DNA of 62,217 nucleotides from Acidobacteriota bacterium (GCA_018268995.1 JAFDVL010000042.1:58604-120820), one strand, 5' to 3'; numbered from the stretch's first letter, positions 1 to 9,217 are shown. Notes: generated by a model from the letters alone, not told the origin. Program-made: numbers and translations.

Positions 1-18
1 ACGCAACTGAAAACTGAT

Positions 19-2211
19 CTAGAAGAACCGCAAGGTGTACACAAACCGCACGCCTCGCCCGATTTCAGGAGCTAAATCCTTAATGAAGGACGAATGATTT
101 CGATAAAGCTTATCGCCCAGATTAAAGGTATTCACTGAAAAAATATGCGCGATGTGCTGTTGGGTGTAGGTGTAAGAAACATCCAAATTCAACAGCCCAT
201 ACCCTGCCGTCGGCGTTTCGTTGGTGAACACGTGATCCTGTTTTTGAGCCAGTATAATTTCAGGCCGCACGCCAAAGCCTTTGTAGCGCCAATCAATGCC
301 GAGGCGTCCGCGCAACGGTGGAATGCGCGGTAATCCAAGGTTTCCAGTTTTCAATTCTGCATCCACGTAATCCAATCCCGTATTGATCCAAAGTGTCGGT
401 AAGACATTCACATCAAAGCGTGCTTCATAGCCGCGATAACGACTGTCTCCCTGCTTGTATTGTGCTTCAGGCAAGCCGTCTTCGATGTTGCCCGTGGGCG
501 CGAGGAAAATAAAATCCTGCAAATTGTAGTAGAAGTAGTTGAATTCAGCACGAATGCGACTCATCGAATGCCGCAACGAAAATTCTACGCCATCGCCACG
601 TTCTCGATTCAGTTGCGTGTTGCCGATTTCAAACGTCAAATTCCCCGGATGCGGCCCGTTGTTATAAAGCTCTTCCAAGGCAGGAGCACGATACGAATGC
701 GAATAATTCACAACAAACGCACCGCCTTCCCACAAGGGCACGCGCATCCCCGCCGCACCGGAAAAGCCTGTAAAATTGCGGGCCTCACCTGTTTTCGGGG
801 CATAACGGTTATTCTCCAATCGCCCTCCAAATTGAAACGCGACCCGCTTTAAGTTCAGCTCTTCCAAACCAAAAACGGCAAACGAGTTTTGTGTCGTGGG
901 GGGGGCCAGTGCTTCAGCGCCAATGGATTCATAATTGCGGCGTTGCCCCCAAAAACCGAAGCTGCCGGATAAAGCCCCTTTTCGTTGCTGCTCAAACACA
1001 CCGCGATAGACGAATAAATCGTTATTGAACGTAGTGCCAATCGTTTCCGCTCCGTCTGCAACTTCAATTTCCTGATGCTGATAATCGCTGTAATTGAAAG
1101 TCAGGCGAAATGAATTCAGAACAGAATTTATGTCATTCGCGCCTGCGCTGAATCCAACTGCATGTCGCCGCATTTTCAAATCAATCTGCGCATCGGGTTC
1201 GCCTTCCAGCAATCCGGCAAAAGGAATCCCATACCGTCGTTGATCGAAACCATAATTCCCACTGAAAAATGCCTTCTCGCCGTAATACCCAAACCCGCCT
1301 GAGCCACCACCAGACCATCCAGCAGAATTATCAATCCGGCCTACGGTTGGCGCGTGGTAATCGCCAACCCGCTGAAAGCTCCCATTGCCCCAAAGCAATA
1401 GATTTCCCACGCCATACTCAACGCCACCGCTGGTTCCGCCCTGACTATTGTTTGTGCCACCGATGCCCGTCAGGTAGCCACGTGCTCCGGCGTGCGGTTT
1501 GTCGTGCAGGTTATGTCCGGTGATCGCATTCACCACACCACCAATCGCGTTGCTGCCGTACAGCAACGCAGCGGGGCCTTTGACAACCTCCAATCGCTCC
1601 AGACTCAGCACATCAACGGGTTCGCCGTGATCGCCCGACTGTGCGCCAATAGAACCTAGCTGCATCCCATCCTGCAACACCAGCACGCGGTCACCATCAA
1701 ACCCACGCACGATGGGACGCGACGAGCCAGGGCCGAAACTGCGCTTGGCAACGCCGGGCTGTTTATCCAGCACCTCGCCGAGAGAAGGATGACCTTTTTC
1801 AGTCAGATCAACATTGTCCAGAGAGTTCACTGATTGAAATGCTTCAAAAGTAGATTGTTCGCTGCCTGTCGCTGAAATCGTCACGGCATCGCGCAGTCCT
1901 TTCAGCTTCAACTGAAAATCTGCGGTGACGGTGTCGTTACCGCTAATTGTGATGGTTTGCACCGCATCTGGGAACCCTTCCATATGGGCGTGAACAGACC
2001 AGGTTCCAACAGGAACATTTTTTATTTCGTAGTTGCCGCTCTCGTCTGTTTCAGCAGTTAGTTTGAGTTTGACAATTGAGATCGCGACATCGTGCAAAGG
2101 TTTGTTGTTTCCTTCCAGGGAAACATTGCCACGAATCGAACCAGTGTTTTGCGCAAAAATTGAAGAAGTAAAAATCGTGAGTGTAAATAACAGTATAGAA
2201 AAACGGGCCAT
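19..2211 (-). CDS. TonB-dependent outer-membrane receptor, ZnuD-like
   Basis: Outer-membrane gated channel that would import a metal or chelate with energy from TonB. After a signal peptide ending ...SSIFAQ come a carboxypeptidase-regulatory-like Ig domain (about residues 22-95), a plug domain (about 110-230) and a beta-barrel ending in aromatic Phe-Phe. The plug motifs RPIVRGFDGDRVLVLQDG, SGDHGEPVD and GPAALLYGSNAIGGVVN resemble the ZnuD zinc-receptor family more than siderophore receptors. The longer frame opens 13 codons upstream, but ATG at 2211 has GAGG 8 nt before it and starts a clean signal peptide, so I chose it. It lies 110 nt downstream of a small secreted His/Cys protein with no visible terminator between them, so both are probably cotranscribed. 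The receptor call is firm; zinc as substrate is inferred from motif resemblance. Confidence 0.9.
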   Translation of the reverse strand: MARFSILLFTLTIFTSSIFAQNTGSIRGNVSLEGNNKPLHDVAISIVKLKLTAETDESGNYEIKNVPVGTWSVHAHMEGFPDAVQTITISGNDTVTADFQLKLKGLRDAVTISATGSEQSTFEAFQSVNSLDNVDLTEKGHPSLGEVLDKQPGVAKRSFGPGSSRPIVRGFDGDRVLVLQDGMQLGSIGAQSGDHGEPVDVLSLERLEVVKGPAALLYGSNAIGGVVNAITGHNLHDKPHAGARGYLTGIGGTNNSQGGTSGGVEYGVGNLLLWGNGSFQRVGDYHAPTVGRIDNSAGWSGGGSGGFGYYGEKAFFSGNYGFDQRRYGIPFAGLLEGEPDAQIDLKMRRHAVGFSAGANDINSVLNSFRLTFNYSDYQHQEIEVADGAETIGTTFNNDLFVYRGVFEQQRKGALSGSFGFWGQRRNYESIGAEALAPPTTQNSFAVFGLEELNLKRVAFQFGGRLENNRYAPKTGEARNFTGFSGAAGMRVPLWEGGAFVVNYSHSYRAPALEELYNNGPHPGNLTFEIGNTQLNRERGDGVEFSLRHSMSRIRAEFNYFYYNLQDFIFLAPTGNIEDGLPEAQYKQGDSRYRGYEARFDVNVLPTLWINTGLDYVDAELKTGNLGLPRIPPLRGRLGIDWRYKGFGVRPEIILAQKQDHVFTNETPTAGYGLLNLDVSYTYTQQHIAHIFSVNTFNLGDKLYRNHSSFIKDLAPEIGRGVRFVYTLRFF

Positions 2212-2321
2212 AGCCAAATCCTCATTGTGAGCCAATTCAGACTCACACAAAAAATAAATGCATGAAGATCACTGCCGTCAGCGAGCTGACCGCAAGATTT
2301 GAGTAGATCGGAATTGAGGAT

Positions 2322-2636
2322 TTAGCAGCGCGGAGGTGCGCGGTCGGATTGATTGGTAAAGACAATCGAAGCAGGCGTTAGTAAAGTGCTTCTCTTAGGA
2401 GTGATGTTTTGTACTTCGATGAAGTACGCGGTTGAAGAAGGAGAATCAAGCGCCAGCTGTTGCTGATCCTGACAAATCGAACATTGATGCTGTGGGGCAG
2501 AGTAGTTTTCTGATTCTTTATGTGAGGTAAAATGAGTTTCGTCTGCCTCAAGAGGAGCATCGCTCAAATGCAGGAACATGTGACCGCTCAAATTGAGCAG
2601 CAACGCAAGCAGCAACGCTTGAGTAAACCTTCGCAT
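2322..2636 (-). CDS. small secreted His/Cys protein upstream of TonB receptor
   Basis: Predicted exported protein of about 104 residues. The chosen ATG starts a basic n-region followed by a strongly hydrophobic Leu-rich core typical of a signal peptide. The mature part has several histidines and an HQCSIC motif (His-x-Cys-x-x-Cys), a plausible metal site. Its position before a ZnuD-like receptor recalls small DUF2946-type periplasmic proteins that accompany metal TonB receptors in other bacteria, though I cannot assign it to that family. Upstream in-frame ATGs at 2654 and 2663 also exist and no start has a good ribosome site, so the N-terminus is uncertain. Function as a metal chaperone or buffer is inference from composition and context. 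Confidence 0.6.
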   Translation of the reverse strand: MRRFTQALLLALLLNLSGHMFLHLSDAPLEADETHFTSHKESENYSAPQHQCSICQDQQQLALDSPSSTAYFIEVQNITPKRSTLLTPASIVFTNQSDRAPPRC

Positions 2637-2666
2637 TGTGCCTAGATTTTTCATGTTACGCATCGT

Positions 2667-2700
2667 TTTATAGAACGGTTGTGTTCTGTGACCAGTTACA
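2667..2700 (-). promoter_or_regulatory. candidate operator/promoter of the TonB receptor operon
   Basis: Reading the minus strand, an imperfect inverted repeat TGTAAC-TG-GTCACA (2687-2700) is followed by AGAAC-N6-GTTCT and then a TATAAA hexamer (2667-2672), about 30 nt before the small secreted gene. A repressor site over a promoter would fit metal control. The arms are short and no convincing -35 box sits at the right distance, so this is only a candidate. Confidence 0.22.
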
Positions 2701-2950
2701 ACAAAGCCTAAGTATAGGGGGCAGGTTAATAACTTCGCAAGCCACCACATTTATTGACAGCCGAGAATAAATCATTTCAGTCTGGCTCCTGTCGCTTTCC
2801 GCCCGCGAGGCTTTTTATTCAAACGGCGGTTCCTTCATCAATTGCTGACAACGAATTTACTTGAGAGGCATAACCTTTGTACCGTAGACTGTAAATCATT
2901 GAAACAGTTGCCACGCCCCCAATGATTGAAGCCTTGCGGAGATGATCTCA

Positions 2951-4093
2951 ATGGAATTTGAATTGAACGAAGAACAACAACAGGTCAAGCGGATGGTACG
3001 GGAATTCGCAGAAGCGGAACTCAAACCCAATGTGATGAAGTGGGATGAAGAACAATATTTTCCCAAGGAACTCTGGCCGAAGCTCGGCGAATTGGGATTA
3101 ACAGGCGTGATCTTCCCCGAAGAATACGGCGGCGCGGGAATGGGGTACATTGAATATGCGACCGTGATTGAAGAGCTTTCGCGCGTGGATGGTTCGATTG
3201 GCTTGTCAGTGGCCGCACACAATTCACTTTGCACCAATCACCTCTATCAATACGGCACGAAAGAACAGCGCGAACGATTCGTCACGCCGCTCGCCCAGGG
3301 TAAGAAAGTCGGAGCGTGGGCCTTGACCGAACCGGGTTCCGGCTCCGACGCTTCAGGTTTGAAAACAACAGCGCGCAAGACAGACGGTGGTTGGGTGCTG
3401 AACGGTGCGAAGAATTTCATCACGCATGGCATTTCAGGCGATACGTGCGTCGTGCTGGCTTACACGGAACGCGAGATGCGTTCGCGCGGCATTTCGGCCT
3501 TCGTTGTCGAACGCGGGACGAAAGGTTTTTTGCCGGGCAAGAAAGAAAATAAGCTCGGCGTGCGCGCGTCAGAAACGGCTTCGATTATTTTCGAGGATTG
3601 TTATGTACCGAATGAAAACCTGCTCGGCGAACGTGGACGCGGATTTGTAAATGCAATGCAGATTCTGGACGGCGGGCGCATCTCGATTGCCTCAATGGCG
3701 CTGGGCATTGCACAGGGAGCATATGAATCTGCGCTGAAATATTCCAAAGAGCGTGAGCAGTTTGGCAAACCGATTTTTGAATTTCAGGCAATCCAGAACA
3801 AGCTGGCTGATATGGCCACGCAGATTGATGCGGCGCGGCTGTTAATTCATCGTGCCGCCTGGCTGAAAGACAACAAAAAGCAAACCACCAAGGAATCCGC
3901 GATGGCCAAAGTTTACGCCTCTGAAATCGCCGTCAAGGTTTGTGAAGAAGCAATTCAGATTCACGGCGGCTACGGCTACACCAAAGACTATCCACCCGAA
4001 AAATTCTGGCGCGATGCCAAGCTCTGCACCATTGGTGAAGGCACCAGCGAAGTTCAGCGGCTGGTCATTGCCCGCCAACTCATCCTTACTTAG
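2951..4093 (+). CDS. acyl-CoA dehydrogenase
   Basis: FAD-dependent enzyme that oxidises a short- or branched-chain acyl-CoA to the enoyl-CoA and passes electrons to ETF. The protein has full family length (380 residues), with the N-terminal helical domain, the middle beta-domain signature ALTEPGSGSDA, and the C-terminal QIHGGYGY...FWRDAKL motif. The catalytic Glu lies in the GEGTSEVQR motif near the C-terminus, as in short-chain and isovaleryl/isobutyryl-type enzymes. ATG at 2951 is preferred over ATG at 2942 because GGAG ends 9 nt before it and the protein then begins MEFELNEEQ, the usual start for the family. It stands alone between genes on either side, so the substrate cannot be told from context. 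Confidence 0.93.
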   Translation: MEFELNEEQQQVKRMVREFAEAELKPNVMKWDEEQYFPKELWPKLGELGLTGVIFPEEYGGAGMGYIEYATVIEELSRVDGSIGLSVAAHNSLCTNHLYQYGTKEQRERFVTPLAQGKKVGAWALTEPGSGSDASGLKTTARKTDGGWVLNGAKNFITHGISGDTCVVLAYTEREMRSRGISAFVVERGTKGFLPGKKENKLGVRASETASIIFEDCYVPNENLLGERGRGFVNAMQILDGGRISIASMALGIAQGAYESALKYSKEREQFGKPIFEFQAIQNKLADMATQIDAARLLIHRAAWLKDNKKQTTKESAMAKVYASEIAVKVCEEAIQIHGGYGYTKDYPPEKFWRDAKLCTIGEGTSEVQRLVIARQLILT

Positions 4094-4342
4094 TTCAGGC
4101 ATTTCGAGGAAGTCTGGGAACATCAGCCCCCAGACTTTTCTGCTCTTTGTGGATTTCATTGCAAAGAGATTGCCAACTGAAACGGCCATACCTAATCCCA
4201 CGCCTTTCCCAAATTTCACAAAACCTGTCAGAAAATCATCATCACGTCCACACACATCTGCCGCTTTATATGCCTGTTTAGAGATATGAACTAAAACGAA
4301 ACAGACTGACTGGAATCGTTTCAACGACTGAAAGATCAAAAT

Positions 4343-6436
4343 ATGAAGAAGTTCATCGCACTCACCTTAAGTCTAATTTTAGGGCTCCAAAGCACGGCAC
4401 TTAGCGCTTCGTCAAACGCACAACAAACACTAAAAGAACTTCGGAACAGCACCAAAGAGAAAGCCCCCAAACTCGCACCAGATTTAGAGGAGATGCTCGC
4501 GCAGGATGATGAAGAACAGCGTGTGGCGTTAACAGGCAAGACGTTGGCACAGGTTCGTCAGGAGCGACTTGCCAACCGTTTGAGTTCCATCGCAACAGAT
4601 GAACAAATCGAACGTACTCGCATCAACGGCTTGCTCATGCCTTCTACTGAAGTGCTACCAGAAGAAAAACAAAGCTTTATTGTGCAAATGAGTAGCACGG
4701 CGGCCAATGCTGTGCTGAAAGAAAAAGTAGCACGACTTGGTGGTAACGTCCGCGAATCGTTGAATGGAATGGGAATGATGATGATTGAAGCGCCGCGCAC
4801 TGTTATCCGGCAACTTGCAGCGGAAAGCAGCATCGCCTATGTCAGCCCGGATCGCCCAATTGCCTCAACCGGACACCTGGAAAACACAACCGGGGCGTCG
4901 CTGGTACGCACAATGATTAGTGGGCAAACATTGGATGGAAGTAATGGGGGAAATAATATCGCTGTTGCAATTCTCGACAGCGGGTTCGATCAAAATCACA
5001 ATTTGCTGCGGGCATCCAATAATCATCCAGGCATCGTCACTCAAATTGATTGCACCAACACTGGCCAAAATCTGGACGCTTATGGACACGGCAGTCACGT
5101 CGGTTCAATTGTCATGGGAAGCAGTGTGGTCAAATCTGGCGCATATCAAGGGATTGCCCCTGCCGCCAAAATCATCAATGTCACCGTCCTGGACACTGAT
5201 GGTCGCGGCACCGCCAGCAACGTCATCAAAGGTTTGGACTGGTGCGTTTCCAACAAAACAAATTTCAATATTCGGGTGATTAACCTGAGTTTGGGAACAC
5301 CCGCTAAAGATAGCTATAAAACTGACCCGTTGTGCCTGGCCGCCCGACGCGCACACAACGCGGGGATCGTTGTTGTAGCCTCAGCGGGCAATAATGGTAA
5401 AGACAGTACCGGGAAAAAGGTTTATGGCGCGATTAATTCGCCCGGCATTGATCCATCGGTGATTACGGTCGGCGCGGTCAATAGTTACGGCACAGATGCA
5501 CGGTCAGACGACACCATTGCAACGTATAGCTCCCGAGGGCCAACACGTGGATACACAACCACGAATGGCGTTCGTAAATATGACAACCTCATCAAACCGG
5601 ACATCGTCGCACCAGGCAACAAGATCATTGCGGCAAGATCGAACAACTACAATAACAACGGCAATAAAATCACGGCAGCTTATCCAGCCTTGCTCGCAGG
5701 CAATACAACGGTGTTGCAAGACACAGTGATGTACATGAGTGGCACGTCAATGGCTGCGCCCGTCGTAGCCGGGGCGGCGGCCTTACTCTGTCAGGTCAAT
5801 CCCAATATGCCACCAAGCCTGATCAAAGCGATTTTGATGTATACGGCACAACCACTGAATGGCTTCAATATGCTCGAACAGGGCGCGGGGGAATTGAATA
5901 TTGAGGGCGCGGTACGATTGGCCAAGCTGGTCAAAAAAACCATGCCAACAACTGTTGGGGCTGCACTGCTTTCCGCCACCTTACCGACACAAACCAGCAC
6001 CATTGCCGGAACCACATTCAAGTGGGGGCAAGGCGTCATCACCAATTTCGGCTTTCTGTCGGGCAGCGATTTGATGAATTACTGGCAAGGTGTGTATGGC
6101 TCAGGCCAGGTACTGGGCGATGCGACCACGTATGCAAACAGCACATTCAGCAAAGTCTCAGGCAAGACAACCAGCGGTGCGACGTTGTTCTCTGGCGCGC
6201 TCAACATCAAAGGCAGTGGTCTGATTCTGGGTGATAGCACAAATACGGTTTTCTCAAGTGGGCAAGTCTTAGGCGATGGTCAGGTATTGGGCGACGGCTT
6301 AATCCTGGGGGATGGCATCATCATCAGTGATGGTCTGATTCTGGGCGATGGTACGACGCGCGCAGACTTGACGCTTCGCTCTTCCAGCAGTTCAATCGTC
6401 CTTGGCGACAATACCACTGGGATGGTAGCCAAATAA
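4343..6436 (+). CDS. secreted S8 (subtilisin-like) serine protease with LGDG-repeat tail
   Basis: Exported endopeptidase of 697 residues. A signal peptide (first about 25 residues) is followed by an I9-like inhibitory propeptide (about 105-175, containing QSFIVQMS). The subtilase domain has Asp212 in VAILDSGFD, His249 in GHGSHVGS and Ser469 in SGTSMAAPV, so the triad is complete. The C-terminal third is unusual: after about residue 575 it contains repeated units of the form G-x-[VI]-L-G-D-G, dense at 639-669, ending without a sorting signal. Long insertions between His and Ser are Asn/Gly rich. The start has only a weak GAAAGA site 8 nt upstream but no alternative exists. A strong hairpin terminator follows. 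The role of the repeat tail is unknown; it may form a small beta-solenoid. Confidence 0.93.
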   Translation: MKKFIALTLSLILGLQSTALSASSNAQQTLKELRNSTKEKAPKLAPDLEEMLAQDDEEQRVALTGKTLAQVRQERLANRLSSIATDEQIERTRINGLLMPSTEVLPEEKQSFIVQMSSTAANAVLKEKVARLGGNVRESLNGMGMMMIEAPRTVIRQLAAESSIAYVSPDRPIASTGHLENTTGASLVRTMISGQTLDGSNGGNNIAVAILDSGFDQNHNLLRASNNHPGIVTQIDCTNTGQNLDAYGHGSHVGSIVMGSSVVKSGAYQGIAPAAKIINVTVLDTDGRGTASNVIKGLDWCVSNKTNFNIRVINLSLGTPAKDSYKTDPLCLAARRAHNAGIVVVASAGNNGKDSTGKKVYGAINSPGIDPSVITVGAVNSYGTDARSDDTIATYSSRGPTRGYTTTNGVRKYDNLIKPDIVAPGNKIIAARSNNYNNNGNKITAAYPALLAGNTTVLQDTVMYMSGTSMAAPVVAGAAALLCQVNPNMPPSLIKAILMYTAQPLNGFNMLEQGAGELNIEGAVRLAKLVKKTMPTTVGAALLSATLPTQTSTIAGTTFKWGQGVITNFGFLSGSDLMNYWQGVYGSGQVLGDATTYANSTFSKVSGKTTSGATLFSGALNIKGSGLILGDSTNTVFSSGQVLGDGQVLGDGLILGDGIIISDGLILGDGTTRADLTLRSSSSSIVLGDNTTGMVAK
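6257..6349 (+). repeat. LGDG hexapeptide repeat tract in the subtilase C-terminus
   Basis: Five consecutive six-residue units (GQVLGD, GQVLGD, GLILGD, GIIISD, GLILGD) are encoded here. Isolated copies (SGQVLGD, SGLILGD) occur just upstream and IVLGD just downstream. The codons vary between units, so the repeat is kept at protein rather than DNA level, suggesting selection on structure. Confidence 0.8.
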
Positions 6437-6458
6437 CACGAACCTCTTTCAGACAAAG

Positions 6459-6489
6459 AAAAGGCAGGTGTCAAAAACATCTGCCTTTT
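6459..6489. terminator. bidirectional intrinsic terminator
   Basis: A 13-bp stem, AAAAGGCAGGTGT pairing with ACATCTGCCTTTT with one G-U position, closes a 5-nt CAAAA loop. A T-rich tail on each strand lets it serve both the plus-strand protease gene and the minus-strand gene that ends at 6522. Confidence 0.85.
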
Positions 6490-6521
6490 CCTCTTCAGAT
6501 CAAACACAAGTTGCCGAGTTC

Positions 6522-6956
6522 TCAACCGCTATGTTTGCCTTCGGCACGACGTTCGCTCTCATGTCGTTGAACTTCTGACAGCCGATCCCGAATCCAGTTG
6601 CCTATATCTTCCAGGTTAAAATCCACCGGGCCGCACCCTTTCCCCATGCCCGCCCCAAAGATTTGGGGCCCCCAATCCTTGCCACGATGTTCGGTTTTCA
6701 CTTCGTCTTCGTAGTACGAAACAACCTGCCGGGCTGCCATTGCAACCACCGTCAAAGTTGCATCTTCGGGCAAGGAATCAAAAACGCCTTTGACGTTTGG
6801 ATCAAGCTCACTTAAGCGCGCGAGAATTTTGTTGTATTGCGATACAGCAAAACGCGCTTCGTTTTCTCCTGCTCCCATCCATTGCACACGCGCCGCCGTA
6901 CGGGTCATGCGATGCAAAACGTTAATTAATTTGCGCAGTTCTTGTTCACGTTCCAT
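6522..6956 (-). CDS. hypothetical protein cotranslated with ECF sigma factor
   Basis: Soluble protein of 144 residues that I do not recognise. It is charged and helical at the N-terminus (MEREQELRKL), has no signal peptide or membrane segment, a Gly-rich centre (FGAGMGKGCGP) and a polar helical C-terminus. ATG at 6956 has GAGG 8 nt upstream, inside the end of the sigma factor gene; an ATG at 6962 overlaps the sigma stop codon as TAATG but is too close to that site. The tight link suggests translation coupled to the sigma factor. It may modulate the sigma factor, but it lacks the zinc-finger or transmembrane features of usual anti-sigma proteins. Confidence 0.75.
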   Translation of the reverse strand: MEREQELRKLINVLHRMTRTAARVQWMGAGENEARFAVSQYNKILARLSELDPNVKGVFDSLPEDATLTVVAMAARQVVSYYEDEVKTEHRGKDWGPQIFGAGMGKGCGPVDFNLEDIGNWIRDRLSEVQRHESERRAEGKHSG

Positions 6957-6961
6957 ATTCA

Positions 6962-7567
6962 TTACCTCTTTTGTAAGACCCGTTCTCGCTTGGTCGGAAC
7001 AGGTGTTGGTTTGAGCTTTTCCTTCAATAATTGCTTGGCTCGATGGAGCCGCCATTTCACGGTTGTAAGCGGCAAAGATAAAAATGTAGCAATGCGTTTC
7101 AGCGCCAGTTCATCGTAAAAGCGAAGCTGCAAGATCAAACGGTATTCAGCATCCAACTCATCAATCGCAGCTCGAACCCAAGCAGTCTCAAAAACATCCT
7201 CACCACCAAAAGGCCGAGCCAGAGCCGTGCTGTTTTCCAGTAATATTTCATCCAGATCAACCAATCTTTGACTTTCGTTCCGCGCCTGCTGACTGGTGCG
7301 GATTGCCGCGTGTCGCGTGATGGCATAGAGCCACGAACCAAATTTCGCAGGCTCTTCAATCGTGGGTAAAGCTTTGAAAGCAATGAGCAGGGACTCCTGC
7401 ACAATGTCTTCTGCCAGTTCCTTGTTGGCATGCACCTGCGCGACCCGAAACACAGCGGCCCGATACCGCATTGCCAGCACATCAAACGAGCGCAAATCAC
7501 CCAGAATCGCCAGTCCAACCAGCATCTCATCAGGCAATTTTTCCGGGATAATGTCAGCCGTCATCAC
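6962..7567 (-). CDS. ECF-family RNA polymerase sigma factor
   Basis: Alternative sigma factor of 201 residues. Region 2 contains the core-binding and -10 recognition segment (ELAEDIVQESLLIAF...FGSWLYAITRHAA), and region 4 contains the -35 helix-turn-helix (LKRIATFLSLPLTTVKWRLHRAKQLL). The linker between the two regions holds a long acidic stretch. ATG codons at 7567 and 7564 share an AGGA site. It is followed immediately by a small soluble protein and not by a classic anti-sigma gene. A second sigma/anti-sigma pair lies just upstream on the same strand; whether the two regulate each other is unknown. Confidence 0.92.
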   Translation of the reverse strand: MMTADIIPEKLPDEMLVGLAILGDLRSFDVLAMRYRAAVFRVAQVHANKELAEDIVQESLLIAFKALPTIEEPAKFGSWLYAITRHAAIRTSQQARNESQRLVDLDEILLENSTALARPFGGEDVFETAWVRAAIDELDAEYRLILQLRFYDELALKRIATFLSLPLTTVKWRLHRAKQLLKEKLKPTPVPTKRERVLQKR

Positions 7568-7721
7568 TTCCTGCCTCTCGCTTTCACTCAGCTAGAGACA
7601 AGAAATACGAAAAAGGATAGGGAAATGTCAGAATTTTGTCTTGGAGGGAATTATCTGGGCAACAGAATTCGTCCCAAATGGCAGCCACCTGAAAAGCTAC
7701 TTGCAACAAAGCGAATTTGTC

Positions 7722-8567
7722 TCAGTTTCGATTGACCTTAAAACTGAAGTGGTCGGCCCTGATACGCTCGCCCTGTTCGTTTATACCGGCAACCTTGAGG
7801 ATATACGATTGAGCGGCTAATTCTGTGGCGGGGATAACGACTTCAATAAAACTAGCCCCTTTTGCGCTGGTCTTGCGTGCAAACTCGCCCTGAATCTCTC
7901 GCTCAACTCCACCATACGGGAGCAATGTAACGCGATAGGTTTTGAACTGATCCTTATTGAGCCATAAAACCAGATTCACAAATCCCACCTCAGAAGTCAG
8001 TTGAACTTCATCAACCTTATTCCCAATTGCCATCGTGTTGCCAGGGCTTAATTCAAAGGAGCGTGTTTGTGTGCCCACACGAGTTGCAGAAGGCGCTGGA
8101 ATAGTAGGATAAGGGGATGTAGCAACTATTGCCTGTGGCTCTGGGCGAATTAAATACAAGCGGATTCCGATTGTCAGCACCAATAAAACAGTCCCCGCTG
8201 AGACCAGTTGTCCGATTCCGATTGCGCCTTTGGTTGGAAGAAAAAATTGCCGTACCTGTTCCCACCAGGAAGGGGCAACAGCAACCTTTCCACTTCCACT
8301 GGTGGAAGTGGATTGCTGGCGTGCCTTCAATGCCCGCGTAATATTCAGTTGTTCTTGTCGCTCGGGATGTGCCAAAAAGACGCGCTCAAACTGCACCTTT
8401 TCCTGGGCTGTTAGTTCAGCAGCCAAATAGGCCTCAATCAACTCTTCTTCTGCCACTAACAATCGTTCGTAATTCTCATTGTCAGTTAAGATTTCTAAAT
8501 CGAGCTGAGCCTGGTTCGTTTCGGACAACAATCCGAGCAGATATTGTTTCAATTCTTGCTCATTCAT
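7722..8567 (-). CDS. single-pass membrane protein, probable anti-sigma factor
   Basis: Protein of 281 residues. The N-terminal about 90 residues are helical and acidic (MNEQELKQYLLGLL..., AEEELIEAYLAAEL, RVFLAHPERQEQL), the pattern of acidobacterial anti-sigma N-terminal domains that lack the HxxxCxxC zinc ligands. One transmembrane helix lies at about 140-160 (LVSAGTVLLVLTIGIRLYLI), then a beta-rich extracytoplasmic domain. AGGGA stands 7 nt before the ATG. It follows a sigma factor gene by about 90 nt on the same strand, supporting a sigma/anti-sigma pair. The call rests on architecture and position rather than a recognised catalytic motif. Confidence 0.68.
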   Translation of the reverse strand: MNEQELKQYLLGLLSETNQAQLDLEILTDNENYERLLVAEEELIEAYLAAELTAQEKVQFERVFLAHPERQEQLNITRALKARQQSTSTSGSGKVAVAPSWWEQVRQFFLPTKGAIGIGQLVSAGTVLLVLTIGIRLYLIRPEPQAIVATSPYPTIPAPSATRVGTQTRSFELSPGNTMAIGNKVDEVQLTSEVGFVNLVLWLNKDQFKTYRVTLLPYGGVEREIQGEFARKTSAKGASFIEVVIPATELAAQSYILKVAGINEQGERIRADHFSFKVNRN

Positions 8568-8659
8568 TGTGATTCCCTTGCACCTTTAGATAATTGAATA
8601 TCCGGGGACTCACTTGGTGTTCTATTTAGTAATGAGAATTTTATGCAGTCCATTTCAAA

Positions 8660-9217
8660 TTATTTTTTCGCGAGGCACTTTTGCAAACACTCACTAACCG
8701 CTTTCTTCAACCGGAAAACACGGAGCTTCAATGCGTTATCCGATAAATTAAAATCTTTTGCCAGCCTCTTTCGAGCTTCAATTTTGGTGGGGGTTTCATC
8801 GCCGTAGTAACGTTCAAGCAGGGTACGGTCGTGTGTTTCAAGTTGCCGCAGGCATTGTTCCAGACAGTCAAGCTCAGCTTCCTTGTCCGGGGGTGGATCA
8901 TCCGTCAGGTTACGTGGCATTTCTCCGATTTCAGGTTCCTGGGCTAACCATTCCAAATGAACATTCTGTGCCACGCGATAAAGATAGCGTGCGGGTTCTC
9001 CTTCGTAGGTCGTAAAAAACTCAGGCGGTTTCTGAGCCACCCGCCGGGCAGATTCATAAAATACATATTCCGCTTCGGTGCATCCGCGCGAAATAAATAT
9101 TTTAACGATCCGCTCGCGGATCTGCCAGAATCTCTCCCCTGCCCTTTGACGATCCAAGTCAAGCCAACTCAGCAGACGATCAAATTCCTCCTGAGTCAAT
9201 TCCCAGTCTTTTTTCAT
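8660..9217 (-). CDS. sigma-70 family (ECF-like) RNA polymerase sigma factor
   Basis: Protein of 185 residues with a divergent region 2 (YVFYESARRVAQ...YLYRVAQNVHLEWL) and a region 4 with a helix-turn-helix (EARKRLAKDFNLSDNALKLR, VFRLKKAVSECLQKCL). It lies downstream of the TPR-CHAT gene and upstream of a probable membrane anti-sigma gene. Sigma factors of this type often neighbour TPR-CHAT proteins in Acidobacteriota. The sequence is far from housekeeping sigma factors, and the exact ECF group cannot be told by eye. Confidence 0.82.
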   Translation of the reverse strand: MKKDWELTQEEFDRLLSWLDLDRQRAGERFWQIRERIVKIFISRGCTEAEYVFYESARRVAQKPPEFFTTYEGEPARYLYRVAQNVHLEWLAQEPEIGEMPRNLTDDPPPDKEAELDCLEQCLRQLETHDRTLLERYYGDETPTKIEARKRLAKDFNLSDNALKLRVFRLKKAVSECLQKCLAKK

